NCBI GenBank assembly: GCA_022478985.1
Contig: JAKSZP010017489.1
Location: forward strand, 18,250-82,249
Reading direction: 5' to 3'
Length of the DNA stretch: 64,000 bases
From: Massospora cicadina
Taxonomy: Eukaryota; Entomophthoromycota; Entomophthoromycetes; Entomophthorales; Entomophthoraceae
The notes below the pieces were generated by a model. The model was not told the origin of the DNA and made no database searches. It worked only from the letters and a program-made list of their open reading frames with translations. Positions 43,855 through 55,614 of the stretch are shown here, one piece after another. Every line of letters starts with the position of its first letter. Position 1 is the stretch's first letter. The translations under genes were made by a program, and so were the position numbers.

Positions 43855-45450
43855 GCTCTAGGAGTGATACTTTCCCAGATAGGGGAAGATGGATAGAAGC
43901 ACTCATTAGCTTTTTGCAGCTATATCCTGGACAATAATTAATGTAATTACATGGTAACTGATTGAAAATTCTTATATGTCATACATATTTTGTAAGAAGT
44001 AATGAAACTACATAAATGGAACTTAGGTCAAATGTCACCAACTATGCTTCTTTGCGATGGTTATGTAATCTCAAAGAACCTGAGGGTCAGCTAGCACGAT
44101 AGACCTTAAATTTACAGGCCTATGACTATAAGATAGCTCACCGCTTAGGGCATACCCATCAAAATGTCAATAGGCTTTTATGACTGCCTGTTACTGTAGC
44201 CCTCACTTCTTTTTCAGTTCAGCTATATTAAAAGATGAAAGCAAAAAAATTATGCTGACAAGGAAACAGTGATCCTCTGCACTCTGGACTGACTCATTCT
44301 AAACAAAAAGATCTAAACCAGACAACTATATAGTATTGTGGGGAGTGGAAGAGGCTCTACCCACACATTCAGCACGCCCAGAGATAATCATGAAAGATCG
44401 CTGCACCATAGTATATGGAGGATTGGTAAAAACTTAAAACTAATTCAACAAGGGTATTATTGGAAATTTTAGAATTTATTTTTCAAGATGTTTTAATGAA
44501 ATGCCACAGATGTCAAGAACATCAGCCCTATAAGCTTATGACTACATATTGGTTAGTTAAGCCTAATTGGATTTGGCACATGATGTCTGTTGACATACTG
44601 GAACCTTTTATGATTAGTTTCCTTACCTTTGAAATACATCATTATAGCCATAAATAATCTTGCTAAGTGGGTTGAGGCGCGGCTCCTCAGGGATCTTGGA
44701 GAAATTTCAATTGTAAAGTTTATACTAGATCATATAATACACCAAAAAATTTGTCCTCAAGCTATCCTCATGATAATGCCACTATTCTCACCTCGCAAGT
44801 TGTCTCCAAGTTAAATGAGCTAATGGTATACAGTGAATTTTTAATGTCCCATATCATCTCAAGACCAACATAATAGTGAAACGTTCAACTGTACATTAGT
44901 AAAAACTATCTGGAAGTTCATCAACAATTCTTTATTGCAATGTGCCATATATCTGGACTCAAGCGCTTTTAAAATAAAATATCAGCTACCACAGTGGTAT
45001 AGGTTACTTTTTCTTCCATCTCTATATGGTCAACAGCCTGCATTACTGCTCTTATTAAATTCCATTGTTAATTATGTGGATAAAAGCTGGTTAACCAAAT
45101 ATTAGACCAGCTGGTTTAATCCCTTCTTAAGATTCAGAACAAGGCCTATAAAGCAGCCCTCACCCAAAAGATAAAACAGAAGAATGATGACTTTCAATGT
45201 ATAATGTGGCAAGTTTTACAGTTGTTATGAGTCACTTAGTTCATTACTTATAGATTTGGAATGGCGCAAAAGTTGGCTACTCTATGGAAAGGGACTTTGT
45301 TGTACTTATCCGAGTTTCTGCTTAAAAATACACCATTTAAAGCCTAATCAAGGGACAAATAGTCAATCATTTTAATTAAAGTTTCTCCAACTTTAATATG
45401 AAATATGACAACCCTCTCATTAAAGATCAAATGGTAAATCAACTCAAGGT
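43855..45450 (+). pseudogene. pol: Element E RNase H end and integrase remnant
   Basis: ALGVILSQIGEDG (about 43854-43890) continues RNase H. TNYASLRWLCNLKEPEGQLAR and QAYDYKIAHRLGHTHQNVN follow (44035-44170). Integrase: KCHRCQEHQPYK (about 44500), SVDILEPF (about 44590), ILVTDN-like text near 44765, SQVVSKLNELM (about 44795). The rest is mostly stops up to the purine-rich CTCAAGGTGGAG before the LTR. Confidence 0.75.
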
Positions 45451-45454
45451 GGAG

Positions 45455-45876
45455 TGTTGGATAATAAATTGATTTATTTGTTAGTTTTTAACTTGGGAGC
45501 GTAGTTTGATCCTAACTTTATATTTACATTATCCCCTGAAATGGGTTTTATTGAAGTTGACCCTATGACACACATTTCTTTCCTGGCCTATTAACCCCTT
45601 TGCACAATTACATTGTACAAATAGTTGATGATTCTCATAACAACAGCACTACTGCTTCTTGGATGAAGTGATTTTATTAAAAAAATAATATTTTTTGTTA
45701 TAAATAAAGAAGCACCTTACTTATCAATATTGTCATTTATTCGTGTACAACTAAGCATAATCCATATGTACTCAAAAGTTTAAAGCTTTTCATGAATTAT
45801 TCTATATGAAAGAAGACATAGTTGGACTGGCCAACTTGATACTGTGCAGTAGCCAATGAAAGGACCTCTCACTACA
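45455..45876 (+). repeat. Element E 3' LTR
   Basis: 422 bp, TGTTGGATAATAAATTG...CTCACTACA, then AAGGG (45877-45881), the right half of the target duplication. Confidence 0.88.
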
Positions 45877-45881
45877 AAGGG

Positions 45882-46380
45882 CATACAACTAAATATACTA
45901 ACATTTATTGAATGTACTATGCGTTAATTTTAAAAGGATAAGTTTTTAATACTATTGAACTTTAGGCTAGTGTTACAAAAGCGGAGCACATGGTATCCAA
46001 AATTGCATATAATTTATAAAGCCAGATAAAATTACTTAATTATAGATGTCTCATTAAACTTATGATATGGATCAGTGAGGTGTTGAATGTCATATTAAAT
46101 ACAGATACAACAAACCAATCACCTTTTTATAAAAAATGTTTATATCTACCTTTTTAAAAGCAATCATAGTGATAAAATTCTAAAAATCTTCTTGGCAACA
46201 AAATCTACATAACTATAGATAATGTACTATAATTTAATTGCAATATCTTCTGTATAGATGACAGACTTAAATTAATCTAAATTTAGTATAAAAAGATATA
46301 GTAGTAGGGACCGTCCTGTATAACAAAAACCCTTTCACCCTTCTTCATTAAACTCCATATCATTATTTAATTCCCTAAAA
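45882..46380. other. AT-rich spacer, no gene seen
   Basis: Low-complexity sequence between element E and repeat R1 copy 2. It is presumably what followed AAGGG before E inserted and would continue the spacer ending at 4152. Confidence 0.45.
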
Positions 46381-46481
46381 AATAATGATAAGAGGAGAGG
46401 GAGAGAACATTGTTCATCATAGCCAAAATGGGTTTTAAACCCGTTATGGAATTATAGTCCACATCTTAGCTTGTGGTTTGC
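46381..46481 (-). repeat. Dispersed repeat R1, copy 2, cut by element H
   Basis: GATAAGAGGAGAGGGAG...GTTATGGAATTATAGTCCAC...TTAGCTTGTGGTTT aligns with 3621-3720 and 53205-53305. It stops at the left LTR of H. GGTTACATTTGTGAACAACT after H (53101-53120) looks like the missing continuation. Confidence 0.6.
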
Positions 46482-47161
46482 TGTAAATTGGTGACTGCAA
46501 AGGTTTATTAGAATGTTACAATAAAATCAAAATATATATGCTTCCTACATCAATAAATCTCCCTATCAGGTTGAGCCCATCTAGTACTAAAAATCTATAT
46601 GCTTCCTGTTTGATTACAGGAAGTTCAATATGATCTCTAAAATGGTTCATCAGAAAAATAAGATTTTTAGTACAATCTAGGCAAAGGTTGATTATGATCT
46701 GAATAGACAAATATATAAGCTACCAGCTAAAACTAAACCAATGTGTTTAATGAAGGGGATTTAAGGGAATATATAGATGACAAAGAAAATTTCATGCCCA
46801 CCTACCAATCAGTATCAGTATCAGTTGCCAAAAAATACTATAATACTAGTTATCAACTTATAGCAACCTTTTGCTAATGGACTGGAATTTATCTTATATT
46901 GTTGAAAAGTTTTAGCAGTTATGCCCATAAGGTGTATTAATGTTAAAGGTTCTTGTTAATTAATCTCAATGCTTTCACAAAATCTATTCATAAAAATAGC
47001 TAAAAATGATTAATTAATTAAGACTGAAGATGATTTTGAACTTATCATATAAAAGCCTAAAAATTTAAACTAGGTAAAGTAAACTGGCAACTTTTTTGAT
47101 TAGAAATAATACTAGTTTTTTAACAAGTTCGAAAAGGAATTTTCTGGTCAAAATTTCAACA
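46482..47161 (-). repeat. Element H 3' LTR (left)
   Basis: About 680 bp. On the minus strand it begins TGTTGAAATTTTGACC and ends CCAATTTACA. It aligns patchily but in order with 52492-53099. Confidence 0.65.
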
Positions 47162-47567
47162 CGTCCTCTGGATTAACCATACTATCTTCTTTCAATATGT
47201 CTATTGGCATGAGCCCCTCTACATGCAATAAGCTAAGTCTCATGGTAACCATTTGTAACTTAGCTCATTAACATCAATTTGACAGAGAAGTCATTGGTAC
47301 AACCCCTTTCTTCAAGAGATGACAGAAAAATAGTGCTATTGGTTGAAAAAAGTTGATGGCAGAACCCAAAAGTAAACTGTTAGCATTCAAAGCCAAAGTA
47401 ATTAGCATTAAGCCAACCATAAAAGCTAACATTTTGATATTAGTACAATATTTATGTCTTAGTAATAATAATTTTTCTCTTTTTTTTATCGTTATACATG
47501 CTCTTAAAAATTTAGCATGCACCTTATTTATAAAGCTCCATATTTAAGGTTCTTAATAGTATGGGCA
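47162..47567 (-). other. Element H, stretch between integrase and 3' LTR
   Basis: No motif recognised. Overlapping small ORFs on both strands (47274-47522, 47353-47547) look like chance. CCAGAGGACG before the LTR start may be a degraded purine tract. Confidence 0.4.
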
Positions 47568-47698
47568 AAGGGTGGTTAGCTGAGTGGGTAAAACTGCTTC
47601 CACCCCTAGTGCAGGTTTTTAGTTTAAAACCTGTACTGTCTAGAAAACATTCTTGGTGTGGTATATTTGTCATAAGGTCAACCCACCTCGAATAATGT
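47568..47698 (+). mobile_element. SINE (short type) in element H
   Basis: Head AAGGGTGGTTAGCTGAGTGGG (A-box-like), B-box-like GGTTTTTAGTTTAAAACC and tail TATATTTGTCATAAGGTCAACCCACC followed by TCGAATAA. The flanks ATGGGCAAAGG and ATGGTAAAGG resemble a target duplication. Same family as 58569-58696. Confidence 0.75.
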
Positions 47699-47699
47699 A

Positions 47700-48700
47700 A
47701 TGGTAAAGGCATCTAATTTCAACTTATTGATTACCTCAAATGGTCCAACCCAGAGCTTATACAACTTATTCCAACGTCCAAAGCTGTGGGTGTCACAACA
47801 GATAACTTTATCATATTTTTGAAAGTCAGAAGAGCTGGCCACTTTAAATCTTCATATTCTTTACCCTAAATGTTCTGCTTGAGAGTAATTACATAAGCTG
47901 AAGATTGTAATCTTATCAAAACTTTTTTTAAATCATCTATATACTGTAAGGGCATCATTTCAAATTCAGTTTGAATGCGCAATACAAAATTAGCAGCATA
48001 AAAGCCTGACATCCATATAGCGGTTCAAAAGGATATTTACTTGTTGATAAATGATAGCATAAATTATAGGCAAATGTTGCCAACAATAAAAATTTACTCA
48101 TATGGAAGGTTTGCCAGCTATAAGCTTTTTAAAGTAGTAGATAGAGTACCATTTACCCTTTCAAACATTTCATTTATTTCTGAGTGGTAAGGCATTATCA
48201 GTATTCCTCATATTTTTCTTAACTCATTTAGCTTTTGTATGACATGTGTATTAAACTCTCTTCTTTTATCTGATATAATAAATTGAGGGCGACCATGTCA
48301 ATATGTTATCTGCTCCATTATAAACTTGGCAGTACTTCTGAAATCTACTTTGGCTAAAGCGCACATCTCTACCCATAAGCTAAGAGATAAATAACTACAA
48401 TAATGTATCATCTCTGTTCGTTACCCAAGGTCAATGGCCCTATTATGTCAATGAATATTGTGTCAAGTGAACGCAGGCTTCAACAACTGGAAATTGGTTG
48501 CTTTCATATAGGGCTATTGTAACTGGCACATTGCACAACAGGCAATAGTTTCTGCAACGTCAAAGCTATATTTTTTAATAAATGCCCTTGAAAAAGATGC
48601 TCTAAAGTTTAGAAGTAGTATTCATGTCCAGTTAATCTATAAGCTGCATTGATGGTACAGTTTGCTCCAAAGGCCATAAACTTTTTTGGTTTTTATCATG
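47700..48700 (-). pseudogene. pol: Element H integrase remnant
   Basis: Minus strand: HGRPQFIISDKRREFNTHVIQ (about 48297-48237), GILIMPYHSEINEMFERVNGTL (about 48205-48145) in the order of the DDE core, second Asp and Glu segments. The zinc domain is probably near 48540 (CQLQ.. text). Many stops. Confidence 0.7.
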
Positions 48701-48949
48701 ACCACTTTGAATAGTTGTCTTTGACATTCTTTGTGTTTTCATCGCTTTTTTAATACTGACTTAATTTCTGGTTGTTAGTCTTTGATATTACCAGTAAACA
48801 ACTTCTTATATAAAATTATTTTTTCACTCTGTAGAACCAGAACAGTTGCTAACTGAATTAAGACATCTTCATTATGATGTAAAATACCTGCTCATTGTAA
48901 AATCTCATTATCATATTCTTACAGTTTTAAATCACAATGGGCAAATCAC

Positions 48950-50120
48950 CTTTAAGCGCTTTTAAATCATGCATTCAGATGAGTGAAAAATGGTCATTCA
49001 TTGCCTGAAAAAGTACTTTATGAATATAAACTCAGAATGCTTATAGGCATATATTACTGCAAGGCATTCACGCTCTGTAACATTATAGTTTAACTCCTAT
49101 TTGCTTCAAGTTTGGCTCACAAATGCTACAGGTGTTCATCATTAGTTTCATCATCCTGACTTAGCATTGCACTTTTGGCATTGATAATGCATTAATTTTT
49201 ATAATAGAAAATGAGATTAAAATTTTGGTATTGCAATATTGGTTAAGCTATTAAATACATTTTAAGTGGATAAAAAGAATGCTGGGCTTCATCATTTCGT
49301 TCTAAAGCTTTTATTTGGATCCTTCAGTAGATGGAAGATTGGCTCAGTGATGGAAGCAAAGTTCTTAACAAAATGGTATAAATAGCCAACTATTCCTAGG
49401 AATACTTGAACATCTTTAGCATTTTAGTATTTTGACTTGGCATGTTTCCCCTCAACTTTAGGGTTTTGAGGGCGTAGTCCATTGGCATCTACAAAAAAGC
49501 TAGATGCTCAATTTTTCTGAAGCAGTGAAGTCTCCAAGGTTAATTTTCAGATTTGATGCTGATAAACTTTTAAAATTTCTTTCAAGGGTTTAAGGTGATC
49601 TGTAGATGTGCTATTAAAGACATTATTTAATATAGGTAAACAAGGGTGCACAATTATTTCAAGTCACCTAGTTTGGCATCTATTTTCCATTGAAATGTAG
49701 CTGGCATGTTGCAAAGATTTTAAGGCATTTGAATCAGGTAATATAGTCCGTGTGTGGCATTATTGCGCATTTCTTGATCCTCCTTAAGTAGGTCAATTTC
49801 TAATATCTTGATATAAGATCCATGGCTGAAAAAATTTGAGCCCCTACTAGGCAATTCAGAGCATCACCTTTTTGCAACAATGGATGAAAACTTTATTGTT
49901 ATTTTTACTCATCCAACAGTAATCTATATATACTATCTTAATCCATCTTTTTTCTTAATAGTTAAGATTGGGGTTTCTATGTAATGATGATTGCACCAGT
50001 AATCCATGTTCAAGTAATTCTTAACTTTATTGCAACCATAGCCTCACTTGCTTTTAGTATTCATATTAGTCTTATTATAATAAGAATTTGATCCCCAATT
50101 TTGACCTAATGAACTATATT
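48950..50120 (-). pseudogene. pol: Element H reverse transcriptase and RNase H remnant
   Basis: Minus strand: TPILTIKKKDGL-like text near 49980-49945, LYYLIQMP and NLCNMPATFQWKID (49745-49670), LVYL of the catalytic box near 49640, and RNase H ELNYNVTERECLAVIYAYK (49097-49040). Order and spacing are those of gypsy pol. Confidence 0.72.
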
Positions 50121-50929
50121 TTTGGTGCATCTGAGATCAAAATCGTCTTTTGAAAACATCTCAATTTTTTTCAAATAATTATTAATCATATTCTTCCTTT
50201 CATCTGAAACCTGGTAGTTTTCCCAATCAAATATGGCAAAAATTGCCATAACTTGGGTCATCTGCAATCCCAACTTTATTAATTGGCCAAATTTATGGAA
50301 GCATAATAGCTTTGTATTTTAAATCAAGTGATCATATGATACCATTTGATTTTTGTCTATTTGTATTAACCTACAATAGTAAATTGGCAACCAGAAACAA
50401 AATAACCATGGCCAAGGAGTATAATCCTAGGCGCAACATATGGTTTAGTTTAGCTTTCTTCCATGGTGCATGAACATTAACATACAGAATTCAGGAATTA
50501 CATCATAAAGCCAGTTAACAATGTACTGTTCCTAGTAATAATAATAATCAGCCTTTGCGCCCTCAAAAAATACTTTGTCACTTCTCAAATGTAATCAGAT
50601 GGGTTTCTAGAATGTTAACCAATCTAGAAATGCTTTATGGGGATGATTCATCCACATATACTAAATTGATGTAGCTATTTATCCAGCTTGGGTTGGATCA
50701 AACTTTTAGTTTATAAAACAATGACAAAAATTGATTTAAAAAGTTAGAGTAATTTTCTTAAAATCAAAACACACCATACAATCGCATGAATTTCGTGCCA
50801 ATAAAAATATCATACTTCCTGATTAGGTAAAAAAATGTCAGTTCTGTGAAAATTGGTGATACAATCTGTAAAGGCAAAGCACTGTAGGCTCTCTTAGAAG
50901 TAGTAATTTTAGGACTTGAGTACTATAAC

Positions 50930-51080
50930 CTTATTCGGCTAAATCTGATGCAAGTTTTAATTTCTTCACCAACTTTTAGACCCAATGTTAATTGTAGCCC
51001 CACTGTCAATGATTGATTAAATCATTACTTGATTTACCAAAATGTCTGCATGTGTACAAAAGAGTACTGTAAAAACTATT
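50930..51080 (-). pseudogene. pol: Element H aspartic protease remnant
   Basis: Minus strand LIIDSGATINIGSK at about 51019-50978 is the retropepsin active site (DSGA). Little else can be read. Confidence 0.6.
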
Positions 51081-51399
51081 TACTTGTAAGATAGCAGCAT
51101 TGTTGGCTGAATAAGATGCTAGCAAAAGTTATTACTTTTTATTGAAAATTCTCCTCAATGATTTTCATTAGAATTGATCTGTTAGTCGCTCCAGTGCACA
51201 ATTTTCCTGTTCCATACATATCTGCCTTTCCTAAAGATGCTTCAAATTGGGCTTCATTACTTCTTAAAATTAAGGGCCCATATGCTTTTGTTAAAACAGG
51301 TGAATCTGAGCATAGAAGAGGTAGACTGTTCCTTTAATATTTCAACTGGGCTAGTCCCTAATATGTCACTTGTTTTACCCTGTTATCAGGGATACCATG

Positions 51400-52490
51400 T
51401 TGAAGTTGCCCTTTTAATTTTTTCAGAAGTTTGCAATGTGGCCACCCTTGCTGCATTGATGACAGGTAAATTGAACTTTTGTATCAGATAAATTTCCCCA
51501 TATGAATAGCTTTTTTAAGTCTTTGATCTTTGAGTATCAAATGTCATATCACAGATTCATTAAAATACAATTATTTGTGAGGCCCTGGTATAAAAATAAA
51601 AGACTGTAATCATGGATAACGTCATTTATTATAGGGACAGAATGATGACTTCAGTGCAATTTTTGTATCCAGATTATTTATTATTACTTTATAGTGAGAA
51701 TTTGAGCTTCTTAATAAAGTCTATCCGCAAAGTCATCTTTGGCTTCATCATTTTTTACTGAATGCACATAAATCCTTGGCTTTGGTTTAAAATGCGTGCT
51801 AGGATGTCATATCCACACACAACGGCATTCTTCACCTCATTATAAAATTTCTTGTATGTTGTTTATCTTTGTATGACAATGTTTGGAATTCATATCAAGA
51901 CAATTTTTACAGTCATTGCCTTCTGGACTCACCACATCCCATCATCATCATAATATAGAGTTAAATAGATTTGAGAACATTATTCTTTTAGAATTCATAT
52001 AGTTTTGCAGTTGTTATGAATTTCCAATTGGACTGGATTTGTTGCCAATAAATTCCATATTGTGTTGGAATAACAGTAAATACTTGAGGCATGTTGGTAT
52101 GCCTTCATGACGTAACATATTATTACTGTTGTTAAATGAGGCTGTCAGATATTCTACTCTTATTATCTTATTAATGACAGAGGCTTGTATTTTTCCAAAC
52201 GGATAATTGGGCTGAGATTTTCTCTACCCATTGCTTAATTATAATTTCCAAGTTTCCATGTTCTGCTTTCCAAGGCGCGTCTCTTATAACGCCTTAATAA
52301 TTAGACAAATATTGTCAGCATTCTTTTATAAAAGATCTATTAATGCCATAATCTGAATGTGAATTATAAAAAAATTCTTTATGCACCCACATCTCAAATT
52401 CATTGCTCTCAGAGGATTAATATCTTATCATCATAAAACTAAACTTAAAGACAATCATGTTTCAGATTCCCTTTGGAATGAGTATACTAG
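51400..52490 (-). pseudogene. gag: Element H gag remnant with zinc knuckle
   Basis: Minus strand FTCHQCSKGGHIANF at about 51475-51430 is a nucleocapsid knuckle with its last Cys changed to Phe. The rest up to the 5' LTR at 52492 is unreadable. A weak primer-site-like TAGTATACTCAT...AAAGGG (minus) precedes the LTR. Confidence 0.55.
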
Positions 52491-52491
52491 T

Positions 52492-53099
52492 TGTAAAATG
52501 GTGACTTCACAGGTTTTAAGTGATTTATAATTAAATTTAGATATAAATGTATCATGTTTGCTTACAGGAAACATAATCTGAGCAAATAAGTGGTTCATCA
52601 GAAAATAAGTCTGATAGTAGAATATTAGGTAAACATTTTGTTATATTTAAATAAAAAATATAAGCTTCCAGATAAAATTAAACCAAGGTGGTTAATGGAG
52701 GAGAATTAGGGGATATATAGGTGACGAAAAGCAATCAAATGTCCACCTATCAATTAGTGTTAGCATTGATTATTGATTGATGCTATAAAATTAGTCATCA
52801 ACTTATCTTTTTTGTTTTATATTGGCTGTTCTATCCTTTGAATGTTCATAAGTTTGGTGATTGCACCTGTAAGATTTACTAACATTATGAAGTTAATAAA
52901 AATTAATCTTAATACTTTCAGAAAGTTTATCTATCAAAATAGCTATAGTTGATCAAACAATGAAAACTAAAGATAAGTTTGACCTTTCCAAATAAAAGTC
53001 TAGAAACATCAAAACTAGATATAAACATTGATGACCATTTAATAAAATAAAAAAATGTTTTAGAACATATTAAAAACATAACTTGATTAAAACCCAACA
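52492..53099 (-). repeat. Element H 5' LTR (right)
   Basis: About 608 bp. On the minus strand TGTTGGGTTTTAATC...CCATTTTACA, partner of 46482-47161. Confidence 0.65.
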
Positions 53100-53204
53100 A
53101 GGTTACATTTGTGAACAACTTCTATAAAAGGTACTCATCATTAGCAGGAACCACCTTGCATGAAAACAACCCCAATCTATTCATTTTACTTCGTATCATT
53201 AATT

Positions 53205-53335
53205 AGATAAAGATAAGAGGAGAGAGAGGAAATATTATTTCACACTAGCCAATTGGGGTTAAACCATGTTATGGCATTTAGTACCTCACCCTAGCTTATG
53301 GTTACATGTTTGCACAAATACACCCAGTCACAGGT
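53205..53335 (-). repeat. Dispersed repeat R1, copy 3
   Basis: The best complete copy: GATAAGAGGAGAGAGAGG, GTTATGGCATTTAGTACCTC, ACCCTAGCTTATGGTTAC, then CACAAATACACCCAG. On the minus strand TGGTTTAACCCC resembles a B box. Confidence 0.6.
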
Positions 53336-53584
53336 GCCCATAACTGCACCTGACAACAAGCCCTTAACTCAGATCAATGAAAGTGAAAGAACAAAAACAG
53401 CTCAAATATTGATCACAAATTGTTTTCCTTAAAGCACCATATGGTAATCATAAAACTATGTGCATTTCTATACACCCCCTCTATTTCTTCTGTATTAGTA
53501 TTAACTTTGATACAGCATAACTTGTTAGTAAGTTGAATTTAGATTTATTAACAATAGAATCTCAACATGATCTTCTTTTGGTTG

Positions 53585-53710
53585 TTTTAGCCAGGGGAGG
53601 GTGCCTTAATGAGAGATTATGGACTTAATGACCACTGCCGCCCCAAGTTTGATCTCAGTAGATGAACTTTATGTAGGAGACAATTTATAGCTGTGTTGGC
53701 ATTGCACACC
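53585..53710 (+). mobile_element. SINE type B, 5' fragment cut by element G
   Basis: CCCCAAGTTTGATCTCAGTAG, GAACTTTATGTAGGAGACAA and GCTGTGTTGGCATTGCAC align with the head and middle of the SINE at 35847-36145 (minus). The copy ends abruptly at GCACACC, where the LTR of G starts. The remaining part would lie beyond the right edge of G, outside the window. Confidence 0.75.
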
Positions 53711-54747
53711 TGTTGGAATTTTGGAATGCCCATACTATCCAGCTTTGTTAGGAATCACTTAGATATCTGTTTTGTACGCTAGGGTTTAGTTCATTATAGG
53801 AAACCTTAAATGGATGTAGGAGATATCACTGATGATAACTATTGTCTGGGTCAATTTCCCTATATAATAATATACTTTGCGAGAATTAATTCTGACAGAT
53901 AATTGATGTTCATCAGGGATGATCTAACAATTTCTAGAGAGGAATAAGGTCGTTAGTTCATTTATCAAACATTAACTTTGTTTTAATTGGTCTGACCAAC
54001 CATCTGGACAAGTTATTTTTATAATATCTAAAAATCATATTTTACTAATAATTAGTAGCAGATTTGATTAGCCAGCATACTTACCTTGGCGCAGGGGCTA
54101 TGTTTTAATATGTAAAAGACTAAAGTATTGAATTACTGTTAATTAAAAACCTAAATCCCTTCTGTCACATCTCCCATTCATTAGAACTTATAGGCCATTG
54201 ACGTTGTAACCTCATTTATTTATAGCCTCTAATTTACTTGGCATATTCTTTTACATTGCCCATATGCCATCATAAGATCATCAGTAATAGAATCCTTGCA
54301 AATATCTGGGCCATCTGCAAAATTTGAATATGTTTAGCAGAAAAATCTTTTTGGATAATACTTTAAGCTCTAGATTTTGATCCTTTGCCAAATTTAGATA
54401 TCACTATTTTAGTCTACCAATTTTGAAGTGCTGCTTGGTAAATTTGGAAAGAATCAAGGAAACACTGGTGAAACGATCACATATGAAGAGTAATGATAAC
54501 TACAAGATCTTTTTTATTTAGAAGCTGTAATATCCTACCAAAAAGATTATTTAAGCAAGCCCTAGAGTCACTGGCAGTACCAGATATCTCAGCGTGCTCT
54601 ATTTCTTGCTTAATAAAAACCCTGTTATTAAAATAGGGATTATTGTGTTGGTTTTGGTCAAAGATACTGTCATCAAACAGTACCTTTTGCTCATTGGGTA
54701 ATTAATATGTGCGGTTGAATTCCAACCCCCCTGCGCCAATTTCAACA
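53711..54747 (+). repeat. Element G 5' LTR (single copy in the window)
   Basis: TGTTGGAATTTTGGAATG...GCCAATTTCAACA, 1037 bp. It is supported by TG...CA ends, the abrupt break of the SINE on the left and the primer site on the right. No partner is available for comparison. Confidence 0.7.
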
Positions 54748-54749
54748 TT

Positions 54750-54766
54750 TAGTGCTCATACAGGGG
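54750..54766 (+). other. Element G primer-binding site (degraded)
   Basis: TAGTGCTCATACAGGGG differs from the common site by one substitution and one missing base. Confidence 0.65.
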
Positions 54767-55614
54767 GACAAACTTTGTTTCCATGAACACGTTTTCATCA
54801 AGTATGAACTCTGATATCATAATTAAGGATTACTTAACAAGAGCGAGACCAACCTTTGGACTCTGGACTGGATGGCCACCCAGGTCGACCAAATTGTGAG
54901 GATGTAATTGGTCAACTATGAACAGAATTAAAGGCCCAAGCTGGCCTACTTTCTGATATCATATTGGATAATAATATCAAACTAAAAACCTGGGATAGCA
55001 AGTAAGTTCCCTTAATAATAAATTATGGCTTTAACCGCAGACTTCACGTCTTCTAACCAAATGATTGTTAATATTAAAACTATATTGCAGGCGAAATTCT
55101 TATGATTTTTGAATCATAGAACCAACTTAAGTTGAAGATTCTTCAGAACAACTGTCAGTGTAATCCAGGCCATATTGCTCAGGGAATTTTTCAAAGGGTT
55201 CTAATAGTTAGGGCGTAAAGGCGCAGGTTATATTTATTCAAAAAACTGTTCTCCCTCTGATCTAACAGTTGGATTCTCCACACACCTTAACAATATGGCG
55301 GCTCACAGTAGTCAACTAGAGACATTTTAGGGTTTTAAGTCCTGCAGCCATGAAACTAGCTTCTAATCAACTCTGTGAATTTACCAAAGTTCAACTAGGA
55401 TGTGAATATACACTATTTTCTGGATCTCTTTGTGATTAGCATGGCTGGAGCACCCAATACTGTTAAGTTGGCAGATTTGTGAACATTTTGGACTCTGAGA
55501 GTCAAGAGATAGTTGGGCCGAAACTAAAGAAAGCTGGCGTGTCCTACTCTAACTCCAAGGCCCTTTTAACAAAATAGTTTAATGCAGCTGAAAGGATGAC
55601 CACTTAAAAGATGG
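54767..55614 (+). pseudogene. gag: Element G gag, first part
   Basis: Broken frames only. TLDWMATQVDQIV near 54860 and the position after the primer site suggest gag. It is interrupted by the minus-strand element from 55615. Confidence 0.45.

Larger units (their letters stand above)
4158..45876 (+). mobile_element. Element E: Ty3/gypsy retrotransposon, host of the whole nested stack
   Basis: The two ends are LTRs of 428 and 422 bp that begin TGTTAGATAATC / TGTTGGATAATA and both end CTACA. They are flanked by the same five bases, AAGGG (4153-4157 and 45877-45881). E's own sequence is in four pieces, all plus strand: 4158-8611 (LTR, gag, protease, dUTPase-like, start of RT), 36248-36979 (rest of RT, start of RNase H), 43850-45454 (RNase H, integrase) and 45455-45876 (LTR). 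The gaps are element A (8612-36242) and element C (36980-43849), each with its own target duplication. Without the inserts and the SINE at 7515-7835, E is about 6.8 kb. It is the oldest layer; its genes are heavily decayed. Confidence 0.9.
46482..53099 (-). mobile_element. Element H: decayed Ty3/gypsy retrotransposon, minus strand
   Basis: Two related end segments (46482-47161 and 52492-53099) share the start TGTAAATTGGTGACT / TGTAAAATGGTGACT, GTGGTTCATCAGAAAA, ATATAAGCTNCCAG and the end CAACA. Between them the minus strand reads, from the right, gag zinc knuckle, protease, RT, RNase H and integrase. A SINE sits at 47568-47698. No clean target duplication is visible. Almost no frame survives, so this is an old copy. 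Confidence 0.75.

Noticed and set aside
47274..47547. Small genes of 82 and 64 aa on opposite strands
   Set aside because: Overlapping, low-complexity, inside decayed element H with no motif.
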